Origin: Nepenthes gracilis
Taxonomy: Eukaryota; Streptophyta; Magnoliopsida; Caryophyllales; Nepenthaceae
Reading direction: 5' to 3'
Assembly: GCA_033239525.1 (NCBI GenBank)
Contig: BSYO01000038.1
Span: forward strand, 9,241,041 to 9,305,040
DNA: 64,000 nt
Position numbers and translations under genes: made by a program. Positions 51,501-61,876 of this stretch are shown here, piece by piece. The notes under the pieces were generated by a model. The model was not told the DNA's origin. It made no database searches and worked only from the letters and a program-made list of their open reading frames with translations. The stretch's first letter is position 1. Each line of letters starts with the position of its first letter.

Positions 51501-54500
51501 GTCAAAAAGGACAAGCTATGAATGCTACTTTGAGTAATGACAAAGAAGATAAGTATAACAACGAAAGATCTACAAAAGAAGGTGACGTAAATTTCATGGC
51601 ATTCATGACTTCAGTGAGTAGACATGTTGAAAATCTAGGAGGAAAACTCGAACAATCTGATGCTTTTAAAAATAAGTCGGAAAATGATTTTGGTGACATT
51701 CGAGAAGCCTATGATAAACTATTTAGGGAATGCTAAAAGGTCAAATGAACTAACAAGCCACTTAATAAAAAATTATTCAAATCTAAAAAGGAAAATTGCT
51801 CTTCAAACTAAACTTGACCTTATCAAAAATAAATATCAAGAACTTGAAAATACGAACAAAGCTTTGAAAGAACAAATCAAGACTTTTGAAATTAAAATTG
51901 AGAAAGCCAGAAATGACCTTAAAATATTTTCAAGCGGAACAAAAAAACTTGATTACATGTTAGAATTAAAAAAGCCAACTAGAAATAAAAGGAGTCCCGT
52001 TCTAAAAACATGACTAAAGCAAATGTCATCCCCAAAACTATTTTTATTCCAACTACCCTTGTCCCAAGGAAGAATATTATTAACCGTAATATACAATGAC
52101 AATCCAATGGGTCAATTAGGAAGAATATTTCTGCAAATCAACCAAGGAGCCAATCTAATATATCTTGTTCCATCTTTAGGTTTATGCCTACTTGTCATGG
52201 GTGTGGAAAAATTAGTCATATATGTCCACACTATTACACACCTCACACTCTAAATAATGACAAACAAAGCAAAAATATTAACTATCTTGTTAATCAAATT
52301 ACATATCTAAAAGAGCAAATTACCAAATTGACTAAGAAAGTTAACTCCGGAAAGAAAATTTAGACAAAAAGGGTGATCTTGCAAACCAAAATGCAGCATT
52401 GTCAATAAGATGATTTAATATATTGTATAAAAACAAAAAAAAATTAACAAATAAAATAAAAGGAAAATATTGCAATTCTTTCTTGCGCCTGACCCATGCC
52501 TATGTCCCACTCATGCAGGGTTTCTCTTTTACCTCTAGAGTCTCTCGCATGCTTGATATACAGAGGTCATAGTGTATTACGCTTGATGGGCACCTATCCA
52601 ACACTAAAGCATATTTTGTCCAAAATCAGGCACCTATCCAACACTTAAGCGTATTTTGTCCAGAATTATTTACGCTGAAACACGCTTCTCTCTCACTTAT
52701 GTGCAATTTCTCTAGAACATCAGCACTTGAAGTGCACCTCTCTCATGCCCATGCTTCGTTTCTCTTGCTTGCTGCGCCTGAAGTGCACCCAATGTGCGCC
52801 CATGCACCGATCTGCAGCGTCATTTTTTTTCTTGTGTTGTCCATGCGCTAACGTTATTTTTACTTTCACTCTTTCCAATTTTCTATCATCATTCTCTCCA
52901 TCTACCTTTATCCTTACCAGATCTACTCATTTTTTTTCAAATCTAAGGAGAATCTAAGGTGTGTTCTCTCATTCTGTTCTCTCCCACAAGCTCTTGGGTC
53001 TTCCATCCATAGTGTTAGTTAAGGTACACCATGATAGTGGTTTTTTCATCTCTTTTAGAGAGATTTCACATACTATGACCAAATCTTGTTGAGTTTTGTT
53101 GGAGTTTGAAAGATTTAAATGTAGACCTAAACATTTTAGGAGTGTATAAATTTTAGTGGTCCATTTTGGAACTCATCCATATTTTGGTCGCCCCCTCTTC
53201 AAGATTTGGGTACCTCTTAACTGAGATTTGTAGGAATTTCCCCTGTGCAACATTCTCTTAGTGGATTTGGGCTTCGATCTCTATTTTTCTTACGTAGCAT
53301 GTCAGATCTATGGTTTTTTACAAGTAAATCTTCTCATTTTGTTTTCAAATGGCCACTTTAAAGAGATCTTCCGAAAAGCATCCTTGTAGCGGCAACTTCC
53401 CTGAGTCCAAGCATTTTATCAATGCTATTGCAGAAGATATCTCCGGAAACAAATGAACCACCGATAGCTCACCTTAGAATGACAGTTTGACCTCAAATAG
53501 CTAAATTACTCCATCTCCTCTATCTTTATTGATCAGTATTGGGAACCGGTCCTTGCTAGCTTGATTTCCCCCTCCATCCTCCATGTCAAAGAATTTTACA
53601 CAAATATTCATAATATTGACAAGAAATTCGACTCTTTTTCTACTTTTTCCAGAGGAAGCACTAGTCGGATCACTTGTTTCATGATCCCGACTACCCTTGT
53701 TTCATGAGATGCCTCTTTATGATGAGATTCTTGCATGCGCTCCCATAACTTGGCGTGGAAAATCTTTTAAGACGAAACATCTCACCCTCCACCGACTTGT
53801 AGTGTGTCGAATTATACTCATCAAAATTTTTCCCTTCATACACTATACCTCGCTTCCACTAAATAAAACTTTATTCCTCTAAATTCTTCTCCTCGAGCAG
53901 TCAATCAATCTCCAATCACATCTTTGCTCACACATGATTTTCATTTTATGTGAGCAAAAAGAGCGACAGCCTTCCTCATAGTTGTCTGATTCAATGCTTG
54001 ATCATGGGTCTGAGGGTGTCGTTTTGAGACCTTCCTCATGCTCCCTTAGGAAAACCCACTGACCGCCCCAATTATGAGTAGAGTTAGGCCTACACCCGAT
54101 GCCATTCCCTTGATCGCCATGATCCTATGGATTGGCTTTACTTGAGGGTCAGAGCATCTCAATCTATCACTGGCCCCTCTAAGCCACCCCTGCCCTTCTT
54201 GTCTACCTCTTCCGTTATTATGGGTCAGTCTCTAGAATATTCAACCAGCTCAACACCACGAATACATATATATCTTGGCTTGCTGCAATTAAGATCGCCT
54301 AGTGTCTCACATCCTAGAGGGATTTCAGCGTATTGACACCTAGCTTAACGCCCAGGATATCTATGAGGCAGGGAGCATGGACCGCATTTTTAATGAACTA
54401 TGCTCCATGTAGGACAATGACCACTCCGATACTGATTGATATACTTATTTTGGAATTCGTGACAAAAACGGGGAGTAGAAAAAAGGAATAGAATCAAAAG

Positions 54501-57500
54501 GGAAGTAGAGTATTTTCTTGCAAAGCATAAATGTATTGCTAGTTCTGTACTTAAACTTATATTTCTCTACTATTGTGATATAATAATGCTCCTTCATATT
54601 CTGCAATAATTTTGTTCTTTATTTCCGTATATATTTTTTGTATTTGCACTAACTGTGTCTACTCAGGAATAGAATGACCACTCCGATACTGATTGACATA
54701 CTTATTTTGGAATTCGTGACAAAAACGGGAGTAGAAAAAGGAATAGAATCAAAGGGAAGTAAATTTTCTTGCAAAGCATAAATGTATTGCTTGTTCTTTA
54801 CTTAAACTTATATTTCTCTACTATTGTGATATAATAATGCTCCTTCATATTCTGCAATAATTTTGTTCTTTATTTCCGTATAAATTTTTTGTATTTGCAC
54901 TAACTGTGTCTACTCAGGAACAAAAGGTGCTCCTATCTATGAAAGTTAAATGTCAAGTGTTGTTGTTTGTCATTTACTAACTAGCATGGACACTCTTTCA
55001 AAATCAAAGTGTCAACGTCCGAATTTATTTTTTTAACATGCCCGAACATGTCCGGACACGCTCAAGCTTTGACACGATAATTTATTTTTATCATGTTTGG
55101 ACACACTCCGGATATGTACCGACACGTTTTGGACATGTTTTGGACACTTTGAGTAATTTTATAATTTTTTTAAAAACTATAGGCCATTTTATAAATTTTA
55201 AAAAATATAGACTGTTTTATAATTTAAAAAATTTAAAGCAGTACCTGTCTCTTTTATTTCTATCAATAATCCCCACCCCTCAGAAATATTATTCAAGAGA
55301 GGGTTCTTCTATCACAATAGGTGACACTTTTTTTTACTAAATTTTTATAGGATATAGAGTCAAAACTCGAAAAAAATGAGACGAATATGAAGGTGAAACA
55401 AATGCAGACGATAATACAGCTAATCTTTGTTAGAGCAAGGATTTATTTTTTTTATCACAAATAAAGGTGATAACTCACAAATTAAGTATAAAATAGTAGT
55501 ATTTATCAATTAAAAAATTATAAATCATAATTTTTGTTTATGTATCTCCAACATGTTGTGTTCTTTATTTTTATAAAATAGCGTGTCAGCATGTCGATGT
55601 CATGTCATGTCCATGTTTCACAGGTCATTTATTTAAAAACAAATTTTTATATACACAGGTTCTATCTCATAATGTCTAAACCCGTGATTTATATGTTAGT
55701 ATTTTTTTACATATAAAGATTTTATTACAGAATTACCAAAACGAGAAGGTTGTTAATAATATCTTGTATTAGCAAATTCCATGACTAGGTAAATAGATGA
55801 CCTAAAATATTCTCCAGCATCAGTGAAGATGAGAATCAAATACATATCTATTCTTCGCAAATGCGCCTTCTCCTAGTTTCTATGCTTGATGTGTGCCTGA
55901 TCTGCACATTAGCGTATTTTATCCAAAACACCTATGCCCAATGTGCACCTAAACCGCGCATAAGTCATTTTATCCAGGACAACCGCACTTAATATACGCC
56001 TAAGTGGCGCATGTGTGAAAAGGCACGGCTCTCCTACTGACGCCTTTGTACTTGATGTGCGCTCATTCAGCACATGTACACTGAAATGCTGTTTTTAAAC
56101 AACCGCGTGTTTTTTACCTAATTTTTCAACCCTCTTTAGAATCAACAATAAGTAAAACAAGTTTGATAAGAAAACCAAAAATTATCCAATTCGGCTACTG
56201 CGAGCAAATCTAAAGAATTTCTTGATAAAGTCACAAGTTTAGAATATGTTGGTTAAGGTCTAGTGCATTTGTAACATCAAAGTTGTAAGTTAATTTTCAT
56301 ATTACATTACTTTCAGTGGCTGAAAAAGCTCAGAAGATTTTACTCGATAATTATAAATTATTGAAATTTCTTTTTGTTACTAAAATTTGTGTATTTTTTC
56401 TTACTATTTTAAGATTTTTTTTGGTGATATACTTATTCGTGAAAATTGATTTAATTTATACCTAGTAAAAAATATATACTACGTGTATTATATATTCGTG
56501 CATACTTTGTTTCTGCTAGTTTACAGGATCTAATCAAATAAAAATTAGGGATGTCCTAGTCCTCTCAATTATCACTATCATCCATATCAACGTGCCTCAA
56601 GTTTCATTCTCTATTCTATTCCACTTGATTTATGGCATACTCTGCAAGTTCAAAAATTAAGTATGATTATCACCAATAATACAAAGCCATACTTATTGTT
56701 TCTCAAGGCCAACTACATAGGATGGTTATGTCCTAGTCCTCCTTATAAAGGCGTGGATACCTCTTCCATTGTGGACGCGTTTTGGGGGCACTATCAAAAC
56801 CGTGCCAGGTGTTGGCACGCTTTGCTCCGCCAGAACAACCGTCAAAACAAAACCGTGCGCATATTGGCAACGTGCCCGGCAAGTTTCATTCCACAAGTGC
56901 GGATGTTCTATTCCACTGGTATCGATTTACAGCATACTCTGCAAGTCCCACATCAAAAACGGAAGCGTGCCTTATAAAGGGCGTGATACCTCTTCCATTG
57001 TGGACGCATTTTGGGGCGCGGCTAGGCCGTCTGCCCGGGGAACCATACTTATTGTTTTCTCCGGCCAAAGGCCAACTACATAGGATGGTTAGACCAAGAT
57101 AGAATTGATTTGAAATTAATTGCTATAGCAAACGGTTTCAGTTTATATGAATAATAAAATAAAAATTCTAGGAAGAAACAAATTTCCTTATTGGATATGG
57201 GGTGTTTCTTAAGCTTTAATTGGGAATGAATTAGTCCCAGGCTTCCAAAAGAATCTTGTAGTTCATCATAAAATAATAATAATAATAATAATGGTATTTT
57301 GTGATTATTGAAGGAAAGATCCTAACTTATGTAACTAAAGAACTTTGAATTCTGATAATTTGTTAAAAACATAGGCTTGTGACAAAAAGGGGGAAAAAGA
57401 GAAATCATTGAATTCATAGGAACACATGCAGCTTTGGCCTCAGTTTTACATCATTCTTATAGAAGACAAACAGATAAGATAATAGTATTTCATATTTAGC

Positions 57501-58042
57501 GGTAAAATGAACACTCATGCTATTTCGATTAGAGAAAACAGCAAAGGAACAGAACATTACCGTTAATCTAGAATGCACAGGCCAAAACATGTTTCCATCC
57601 TCGAGAAACCGTGGATGTCGGCTGCCTGCAAAGCCATGACTAGACCCAATGTTGAAAATATCACTCAGCATTTCCACAACGCCTGAATCTCTCTCAATGG
57701 ATGAATAAGCAAACCCTGCTAATCATAACAAGCTCAGAACTATATCCCTCAGTCGCTTATTATCAACACTATCACATCAACCACATGAAGTGATTCGATG
57801 AAAAATTTACGCATTTCACTAAATCCATGACATGATAATATAAAAAACATCATATTTTAAGCAAACAGAAAAATAAAACACAGGAACAACACAAATGTAG
57901 TTCTCTCACAGGCATTTCGTCAAGCATATTCGCTGCGTGGAAATTTATGATCAGAACTGCAATAAAAAAATTGAATGATAGTGATTATACCGTGAATGCG
58001 AGGATAAGAAATGTGGTTGAAATCTGAAGAACCCATGAACAT
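39556..58042 (-). CDS. DAR2: DA1-related 2-like ubiquitin-dependent peptidase (UIM-LIM)
   Basis: By family, DA1/DAR proteins are ubiquitin-activated peptidases that limit cell proliferation and control endoreduplication; DAR2 acts in root meristem and leaf growth. Twelve minus-strand exons: 58042-57991, 57715-57561, 45407-45320, 45154-45022, 43582-43462, 42997-42914, 42757-42638, 41576-41364, 41284-41222, 41119-41007, 40331-40273, 39890-39556. They give 1,536 nt and 511 residues (Arabidopsis DAR2 is about 528). Seen: N-terminal HISYPRIHG, a UIM ([14 protein letters not shown], ~80-93), and a LIM domain with C145, C148, H166, C169, C172, C175, H193 and C196. A second Cys-rich LIM-like segment holds C205, C208 and CCSCER. 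The peptidase motif is HELMH (390-394). The C-terminus includes [20 protein letters not shown]. Wording such as [15 protein letters not shown] favours DAR2 over DA1 or DAR1. Two in-frame ATGs (58042, 58036) may start it. All junctions keep frame; it appears intact. Confidence 0.95.
40078..40213. mobile_element. 136-bp MITE with 14-bp perfect terminal inverted repeats
   Basis: ATAGATGAAAATAT at 40078-40091 is the exact reverse complement of ATATTTTCATCTAT at 40200-40213. The inner sequence carries the family words ATATATATCGATATCGTATAT and AATCATAAACTGATAGA (first quoted in part). It lies in intron 11 of the DAR2-like gene and is the copy that best defines the family ends. Confidence 0.75.
41655..41745 (+). 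mobile_element. tRNA-derived SINE fragment
   Basis: TTAGCCAAGTTGG at 41661-41673 is a good pol III A box (TRGYNNANNNGG). A degenerate B box (CAGATTCAGAAC) follows 40-45 nt later, then an A-rich AAAAAGAAAGAAAAAG tail. It lies in intron 7 of the DAR2-like gene. A short TATTT flanks both sides but is too short to be sure. Confidence 0.55.
42235..42610. repeat. Three-copy 120-bp tandem repeat of the ATATCGATAT family
   Basis: The words ATCGGTTGATATTTTAAAT (~42241), GTCAGCCGATATTTCAAAT (~42361) and ATTGGCTGATACTTTAAAT (~42480) start three successive ~120-bp units. Each contains 'ATGGAGRCATCAYRATTTTTTT'. In intron 7 of the DAR2-like gene. Confidence 0.85.
43061..43335. mobile_element. ATATCGATAT-type MITE-like copy (DAR2 intron 5)
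   Basis: Starts ATGGATGAAAATATCAGTAT and ends CGATATATATTGGCCAATAT plus TTTTTCTATAG, giving imperfect inverted ends. Occupies much of the 464-bp intron 5. Confidence 0.6.
43752..44531. mobile_element. 780-bp solo LTR with perfect CTATT target duplication
   Basis: Begins TGATGAGGGCCC and ends GGGTCCTTACCA, which are 9/12 inverted. CTATT flanks it at 43747-43751 and 44532-44536. It lies wholly inside intron 4 of the DAR2-like gene. No internal retroviral region is present. An open frame in it has no domain. Confidence 0.75.
47134..47290. mobile_element. ATATCGATAT-type MITE-like copy (DAR2 intron 2)
   Basis: Starts CATAGATAAAAATATCAACC, close to the family start, and ends with ATTGGTCAATATACTAGTAT. 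A shorter piece (GATCGATAATGATATTGATA) lies at 47985-48072. Confidence 0.55.
48509..48544. repeat. (GT)n(AT)n compound microsatellite
   Basis: GT dinucleotides run directly into AT dinucleotides, inside DAR2-like intron 2. Confidence 0.95.
50650..52370 (+). pseudogene. Copia gag remnant (UBN2-type with zinc knuckles)
   Basis: In order: IFMDVSPKE-like and W-K-L gag words (50680-50900), then a 110-residue open piece (50914-51243) with [31 protein letters not shown] and [18 protein letters not shown], the standard UBN2/copia gag pattern. Next come QCHKCH...TECPNF (51440-51490) with a frameshift, [10 protein letters not shown], a coiled-coil region (51740-52010) and a second knuckle [14 protein letters not shown] near 52190. 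Stops and shifts break it into at least four frames. It is non-functional; pol is absent. Confidence 0.85.
52371..54415. other. Copia interior with unidentified degraded coding sequence
   Basis: 52530-52760 has GCACCTATCCAACAC...TATTTTGTCCA repeated twice, a motif shared with the LTRs (GTATTTTGTCCAAA). 53350-54420 keeps a loose coding character across frames (for example [16 protein letters not shown] at 53350) but has many stops and I recognise no domain. It may be an extra ORF of a SIRE-like copia or a fragment of another element. Confidence 0.35.
54416..54925. repeat. 257-bp near-perfect tandem duplication in the copia relic
   Basis: AATGACCACTCCGATACTGA begins both copies (54416 and 54673), and both end GCACTAACTGTGTCTACTCAGGAA (quoted in part). 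They differ by only a few substitutions and short deletions, so the duplication is younger than the insertion. Confidence 0.9.
54985..55625. mobile_element. GACAC-rich dispersed element, copy 2
   Basis: Runs from GTGTCAACGTCCGAA to GTCATGTCATGTCCATG, with 'TTTGGACA(C/T)' words between. It resembles 35490-36030. It is nested in the copia relic, just upstream of the 3' LTR. Confidence 0.5.
56600..57095. mobile_element. TRIM-like LTR pieces, duplicated
   Basis: Segments occur twice: CTTATAAAGGCGTGGATACC with CCATTGTGGACGCGTTTTGG (56741 and 56970), GCATACTCTGCAAGT (56634 and 56931) and CCAACTACATAGGATGGTTA (56709 and 57068). GTCCCACATC followed by a TATAAAG run and GTGGACGCGTTTTGGGG is typical of plant small LTR elements (TRIM). 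Open frames here are by-products. Confidence 0.5.
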
Positions 58043-59556
58043 CTATGTCTATGAATAGATTTCGCCTAAATTTCCGGGGCCTCAAAAGGAAGAGTGAAAT
58101 GAGAAGGACAAAGAGATTGAGATTGAACAAAGAGAGATGCAGAGAAAGAGAAGTGAAGGGTATTAAAATAAAGGGGTGCATAGAAGAAACGAACAAAGTT
58201 GGCATCGTTAAAAGCTCGAGAGTGAGAGCGACAGACGGAGGCAGAGATTCTCCGATTGGACAGCAACTTATAAAAAATTAAGATATCGCGAAAAGATGGT
58301 GTGTGTGGGAGGGAGAGCATCTGATGAGACGGCTGGAAGCAATCTCGGACCGCTCAGAATTTCACCTCTGAAAAAAAAATTCGTATGGGAAAAGGAATTC
58401 GTTTGCTTTTCTTTTCAGCTGGATTCCATGAAAGAGGAGCTGTAGTTCACGCAACGTTCTGCAACAACGAGTGGAGCACAGACAGAAAGAGAGAGAGATG
58501 AAGGGGCAAGTTAATGGCGTCGACGGCGGAGGAAGGAATATTTTTCCAGCTTCAAATGACCGTTGGCAAATGGAACACGACGGAAACCTGTGCCGCAGCT
58601 GGCCGATTCTTTTCTTCCCTCATAATTTTAACCAAAACATATATAATTTAATCTTCATAAATAATAATTTAATATATATATATATATTAAATTTAAAAAA
58701 ATTAATAATATATATATATATTTAATATTAAATCTCACTCTAATATTATTTATTTAGAAAAAAAATATAAATTTTTTTTTAAATATTGTAAAATATTTAA
58801 ATATAAATAATTATAAATAATTTAAAATTATATTATTATATCTTTCTTAAATATTTATAACAATACATTAAATTATATTAGCTATTTTATTATAATAAAT
58901 ATCTAAAATATTAGGTAAATTTTTTATTGTTAAAATCACGAGAAGAGCCTATTAATTTCCCACTCAATCTAATAATTTTGTTTTGTTGGCTTAAGCTTTT
59001 AAATAAAAATAATAGATTTTAAATATATATTTTGAAATATTTTGCTATATAATTTATATATCTGTTTAATTCATAAAATATGGAATAATATTTTTTAAAA
59101 ATATTTTTTAAAAATATTTTTAAAAGATAAAATATGGAATAATAAATTATTTAATCATTTTTAAAAATTAGGGAATAAATTCAGTACTTTTCACCAACTC
59201 CAATTGCCTAGTGCTCAATACCATGCCCACTACGCATTCATCTTTAATATATGCCAAAATATTTAATAAATGAAACATATTTTAAATGAAAAGCATCTTT
59301 CTAGAAAATATGTTCCACATTTCATAAAAATTGTTTTTAAATAAAATATTTTTCCTCATAAAATTTCTAAGCACTGATCTATATATAAAAAAATTAAAAA
59401 ATTATATAAATTAATGATAATAAATATTTATAATTATGAATAATGATATGATAAATGGCATTTTACAATCAAGAATGAAAAACACTGATCATTAATAGGT
59501 CATCAATGCGGTAATATTTCTGACCAATGATCAGGCCAGGGTATTCATCAACCAAA
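58043..59556. other. Upstream region of the DAR2-like gene
   Basis: 58043-58600 is balanced in composition and should hold the 5' leader and promoter on the minus strand. A weak TATA-like TTTATAAG lies near 58267-58275 (about 225 bp before the ATG). An upstream stop (TAG) lies just before the first ATG. 58620-59500 is AT-rich with an AT microsatellite near 58675-58725 and no gene. Confidence 0.5.
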
Positions 59557-59960
59557 TGTTGAGAATCCCACATCGAGAGCCAATCTGCATAAAGATTGGC
59601 TTATAAGCCCGAGAGGTTCTCCCTCATATTAGACCGATTTTTTTGGATTTGGCTATTCTCTTGAATTTACGGTCGTAACAATAGTATTTTTATTGATACT
59701 GACACTAACCTGTAGATGGCTTTCTGCGGAGGATTCTAACCAGAAAAAGCTACCGGAGATGGCTATTTACGGAGGGACGGGCCGAAAAAATTGAGTAAAA
59801 AAAGTTGAATGGCCAAAAGTTCTTCTGTCAAAAAGAGAGAAATGTTGTGAGCCCCACTTGGGAAACCAGCTTCACAAATTGCTAGCTTATAAGCCAGAGG
59901 TTTACTCTCTATCAAAAAAAAAATTTAATATTGTAAGTCCCTCAATATCAAAGTCAAGGT
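59557..59960 (+). mobile_element. TRIM-like miniature LTR element
   Basis: Two LTR-like copies: one from TGTTGAGAATCCCACATCG at 59557 to CGTAACA at 59680, and one from TGTTGTGAGCCCCACTTGG at 59844. Both continue with GCTTATAAGCC(C)GAG and a CTCTC run. The interval between them is only about 160 bp. This is the size and layout of a TRIM or SMART element. Confidence 0.5.
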
Positions 59961-60283
59961 CGGTTGTAAATTTTGCCGATGGGCAATCGAGAGAAGGGTC
60001 GGGGATGTCGACGGGTGGTAGCGTCACTTAGAGCAAAACCTTCCAAAACAAGCGTTTGTTAGTTTATAATTAGTAATCAACTTTAAAAAATGACTTCTTA
60101 TTTTAAAAATAAAATAGCATATTTCGAGTTTTATTGAACGAGGGTGATGCTTTCTATCCTCTCTATTGCGAGGACGAAAGAGCATTTCATTTACTCACAT
60201 TACACGATAATTACAGGCCTCAGACTCGATAAAACCATTGGTAGCAATTCAAAATGGAAGTCATCTGCAAACCTTACCGCAGC
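59961..60283. other. Short intergenic segment
   Basis: No gene recognised. It borders the two-exon coding fragment on the minus strand. Confidence 0.4.
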
Positions 60284-60928
60284 CTACGTGCACAGCAGCG
60301 TGTCGCGTGTGGCATTTCCGGTCATCGGATTCACCCTGAAAAACAGCTTTCACTTTATCAAGTCATTCGTCAAAATATCGTATTAATATCAACCATATCA
60401 AACAGCATATAAATGTGTTAGAGACATTACAAAATAAGAAAAAATTTTAGTAATTACATCGAAAATGAATTATATATTTAAAATTTGAGCATCGTTCGTC
60501 ATTTAACTGCCTATTATTTTGAATTTTTTAGTCGATTTTATTAAAATTAATGTTGATATTTTTTTAAGTCATCGAAAAATAATCAAAAGCTTTTGATTTA
60601 TGCATCTTATAAACATCTATAAAATATGTAGATGTAGACTTTTTAAAAAATCTAGATATAACTAAAACGTGCAGATTCAAGGCTTTTAGCTGCAAAACGA
60701 AGCAAAAATATGGTCGATATACATCGGCTAACATATCACTGTACATCATCGATACAGTGACATATTGTAATATTTTTCCTGTATTGAGATCTCAGACACT
60801 GATATATACCGAACAATATTCAAATATTGATTGATTTTTTCATTCATGAAGCTAGAAATTGTCTTACCCATCTGCAACTTTACAAAGGTATTCTCGTTGG
60901 TCATCTCTCAGGGGCACGTCGGTGAAAT
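60284..60928 (-). CDS. Possible two-exon C-terminal fragment of an unknown gene
   Basis: On the minus strand, TTGAGCAG precedes an exon at 60928-60868 encoding FTDVPLRDDQREYLCKVAD, which ends at a GTAAGA donor. After an intron, TTTTTCAG precedes an exon at 60335-60284 encoding VNPMTGNATRDTLLCT and then TAG. The phases agree across the junction (a glycine codon is rebuilt). The fragment has balanced codons unlike the flanks, and the intron is filled with ATATCGATAT-type sequence. I do not recognise the protein and found no upstream exons between 60.93 and 64 kb, so it may be a gene fragment, a gene reaching past the window, or a chance frame. Confidence 0.35.
60365..60850. mobile_element. ATATCGATAT-type MITE-like sequence
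   Basis: Begins CGTCAAAATATCGTATTAAT and ends TTGATTGATTTTTTCATTCATG, with ATATGGTCGATATACATCGG and CATCATCGATACAGTGACAT inside. It resembles the copies in the carrier and DAR2-like introns and may be composite. Confidence 0.5.
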
Positions 60929-60974
60929 CTGCTCAACCCACAAGGATTCATTTTCAGATCAAGACAGAAAGTTT

Positions 60975-60985
60975 GGGGGGGGGGG
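60975..60985. repeat. Poly-G run of eleven
   Basis: Eleven consecutive G on the plus strand, unusual in this AT-rich window, just upstream (minus strand) of the candidate exon at 60928. Confidence 0.9.
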
Positions 60986-61399
60986 AAGAGAAGACCACAA
61001 GATATCTTCAAATTATTAGTATACAACATAACAATATGCGCTGCTATTGAAAATATTGTAAGAAAAAAATGAGAATTGTAAATTGATAAAAAAATATTAA
61101 CAGATATTTTATATACAAATGAATAAAGTAATGTCTAAATATAAATGTAGAACCCCAAACCATTATTGTTGGTCTTAACTTTATTAAGCGTTAACGACTC
61201 TGCATTAATAGCATTTTTCGCTCAATGATACCTAATATCGATGTACTTCAATTTAGAATGAAATAAAAAGTTCTTACAAAGATGAATAGAATTTTGGTTG
61301 TCACAAAGTAACACATATTGTTTTTACTTAAAGCATAGTTTTTGAAAAGACCGCAATCCCGTAAACCAGGAACGTAATTCAGGACGACTTATGTAATTC

Positions 61400-61876
61400 A
61401 AATTATAATGAAATTAATCCAAAATAGTCTTTAACAAATACACTAGCCTCCTATATCTTAGTTTTTTTTGTATACTCAAACACGATTCCTTTAATTTAAT
61501 TTTTGAACCTAAAAGCCAGGAATTAATTTGGGATGTGTTAGGCAATCCAGATTTTGAGGTAAATAATCCCAGTTGATCATTGATCATTAACAAATAGATT
61601 AAACCCCGACACCCGATCTTTTTAAATTTTCCTTCAAACCCAAAACCCCGAGAAATGATAAGAACTTCGGTTTGGGACTTTAATAAATTTTCCTTACTAA
61701 ACCCGAAAGCCAGGGATGTAAATACGAAATGATTTTGAGGTAAATAATCGGTTTGGGACAAATAGATTAACTTCCCATATTACACCCGATCTTTTAAATT
61801 TTCCTTCAAACCCGAAAGCCGTGGATGTAAATCGAGAAATGATAAGAACTAAATTAATATTAGATTTCCATCTTTT
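61400..61876. repeat. Diverged repeats of the LTR-like family
   Basis: A segment with CCCGATCTTTTAAATTTTCC, CCTTCAAACCCGAAAGCC and GAAATGATAAGAACT appears at 61605-61690 and 61785-61855 and again at 63695-63765. Minus-strand open frames here are made of the repeat and are not genes. Confidence 0.7.

Larger units (their letters stand above)
49479..56567 (+). mobile_element. Ty1-copia relic with both LTRs and perfect ATTAT target duplication
   Basis: 5' LTR 49479-50523 and 3' LTR 55751-56567 align along their length (TGCTAGGAATATCTTG/TGTTAATAATATCTTG at the start, CCTAGTCCTCTTA/CCTAGTCCTCTCA at the end). ATTAT flanks the element at 49474-49478 and 56568-56572. A primer-binding-like TGGTATCGAGCC (50526-50537) sits 2 nt after the 5' LTR, close to the initiator-Met tRNA site of copia elements. 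A gag remnant follows; integrase, RT and RNase H are missing. The 3' LTR lacks about 230 bp (equivalent of 49866-50100, including the TATATATAC promoter stretch). LTR divergence is clearly high, so the insertion is old. It lies in sense to the plus strand, antisense to the DAR2-like gene. Confidence 0.9.
45408..57560 (-). other. Giant intron 2 of the DAR2-like gene (12.15 kb)
   Basis: Lies between the exon encoding the N-terminal [13 protein letters not shown] and the exon starting DNRSKEEKD with the UIM. The donor is ACG|GTAATG and the acceptor TTTGTAG|GAC; the junction is phase 0. It contains two copies of the ATATCGATAT family (47134-47290, 47985-48072), a GT/AT microsatellite, a 7.1-kb copia relic and TRIM-like LTR pieces. 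45408-47130 and 48075-49470 contain no gene that I recognise. Confidence 0.9.

Noticed and set aside
56776..57060. 5S rRNA within a Cassandra-type TRIM
   Set aside because: The TRIM-like pieces lack the conserved 5S internal promoter sequence.
56663..57102. Open frames of 104-106 residues as genes
   Set aside because: Three overlapping frames over duplicated TRIM-like LTR sequence; length comes from GC content, not coding constraint.
61414..61761. 115-residue minus-strand open frame
   Set aside because: It is built from the same repeated segment that recurs at 63.4-63.8 kb and lacks a domain.
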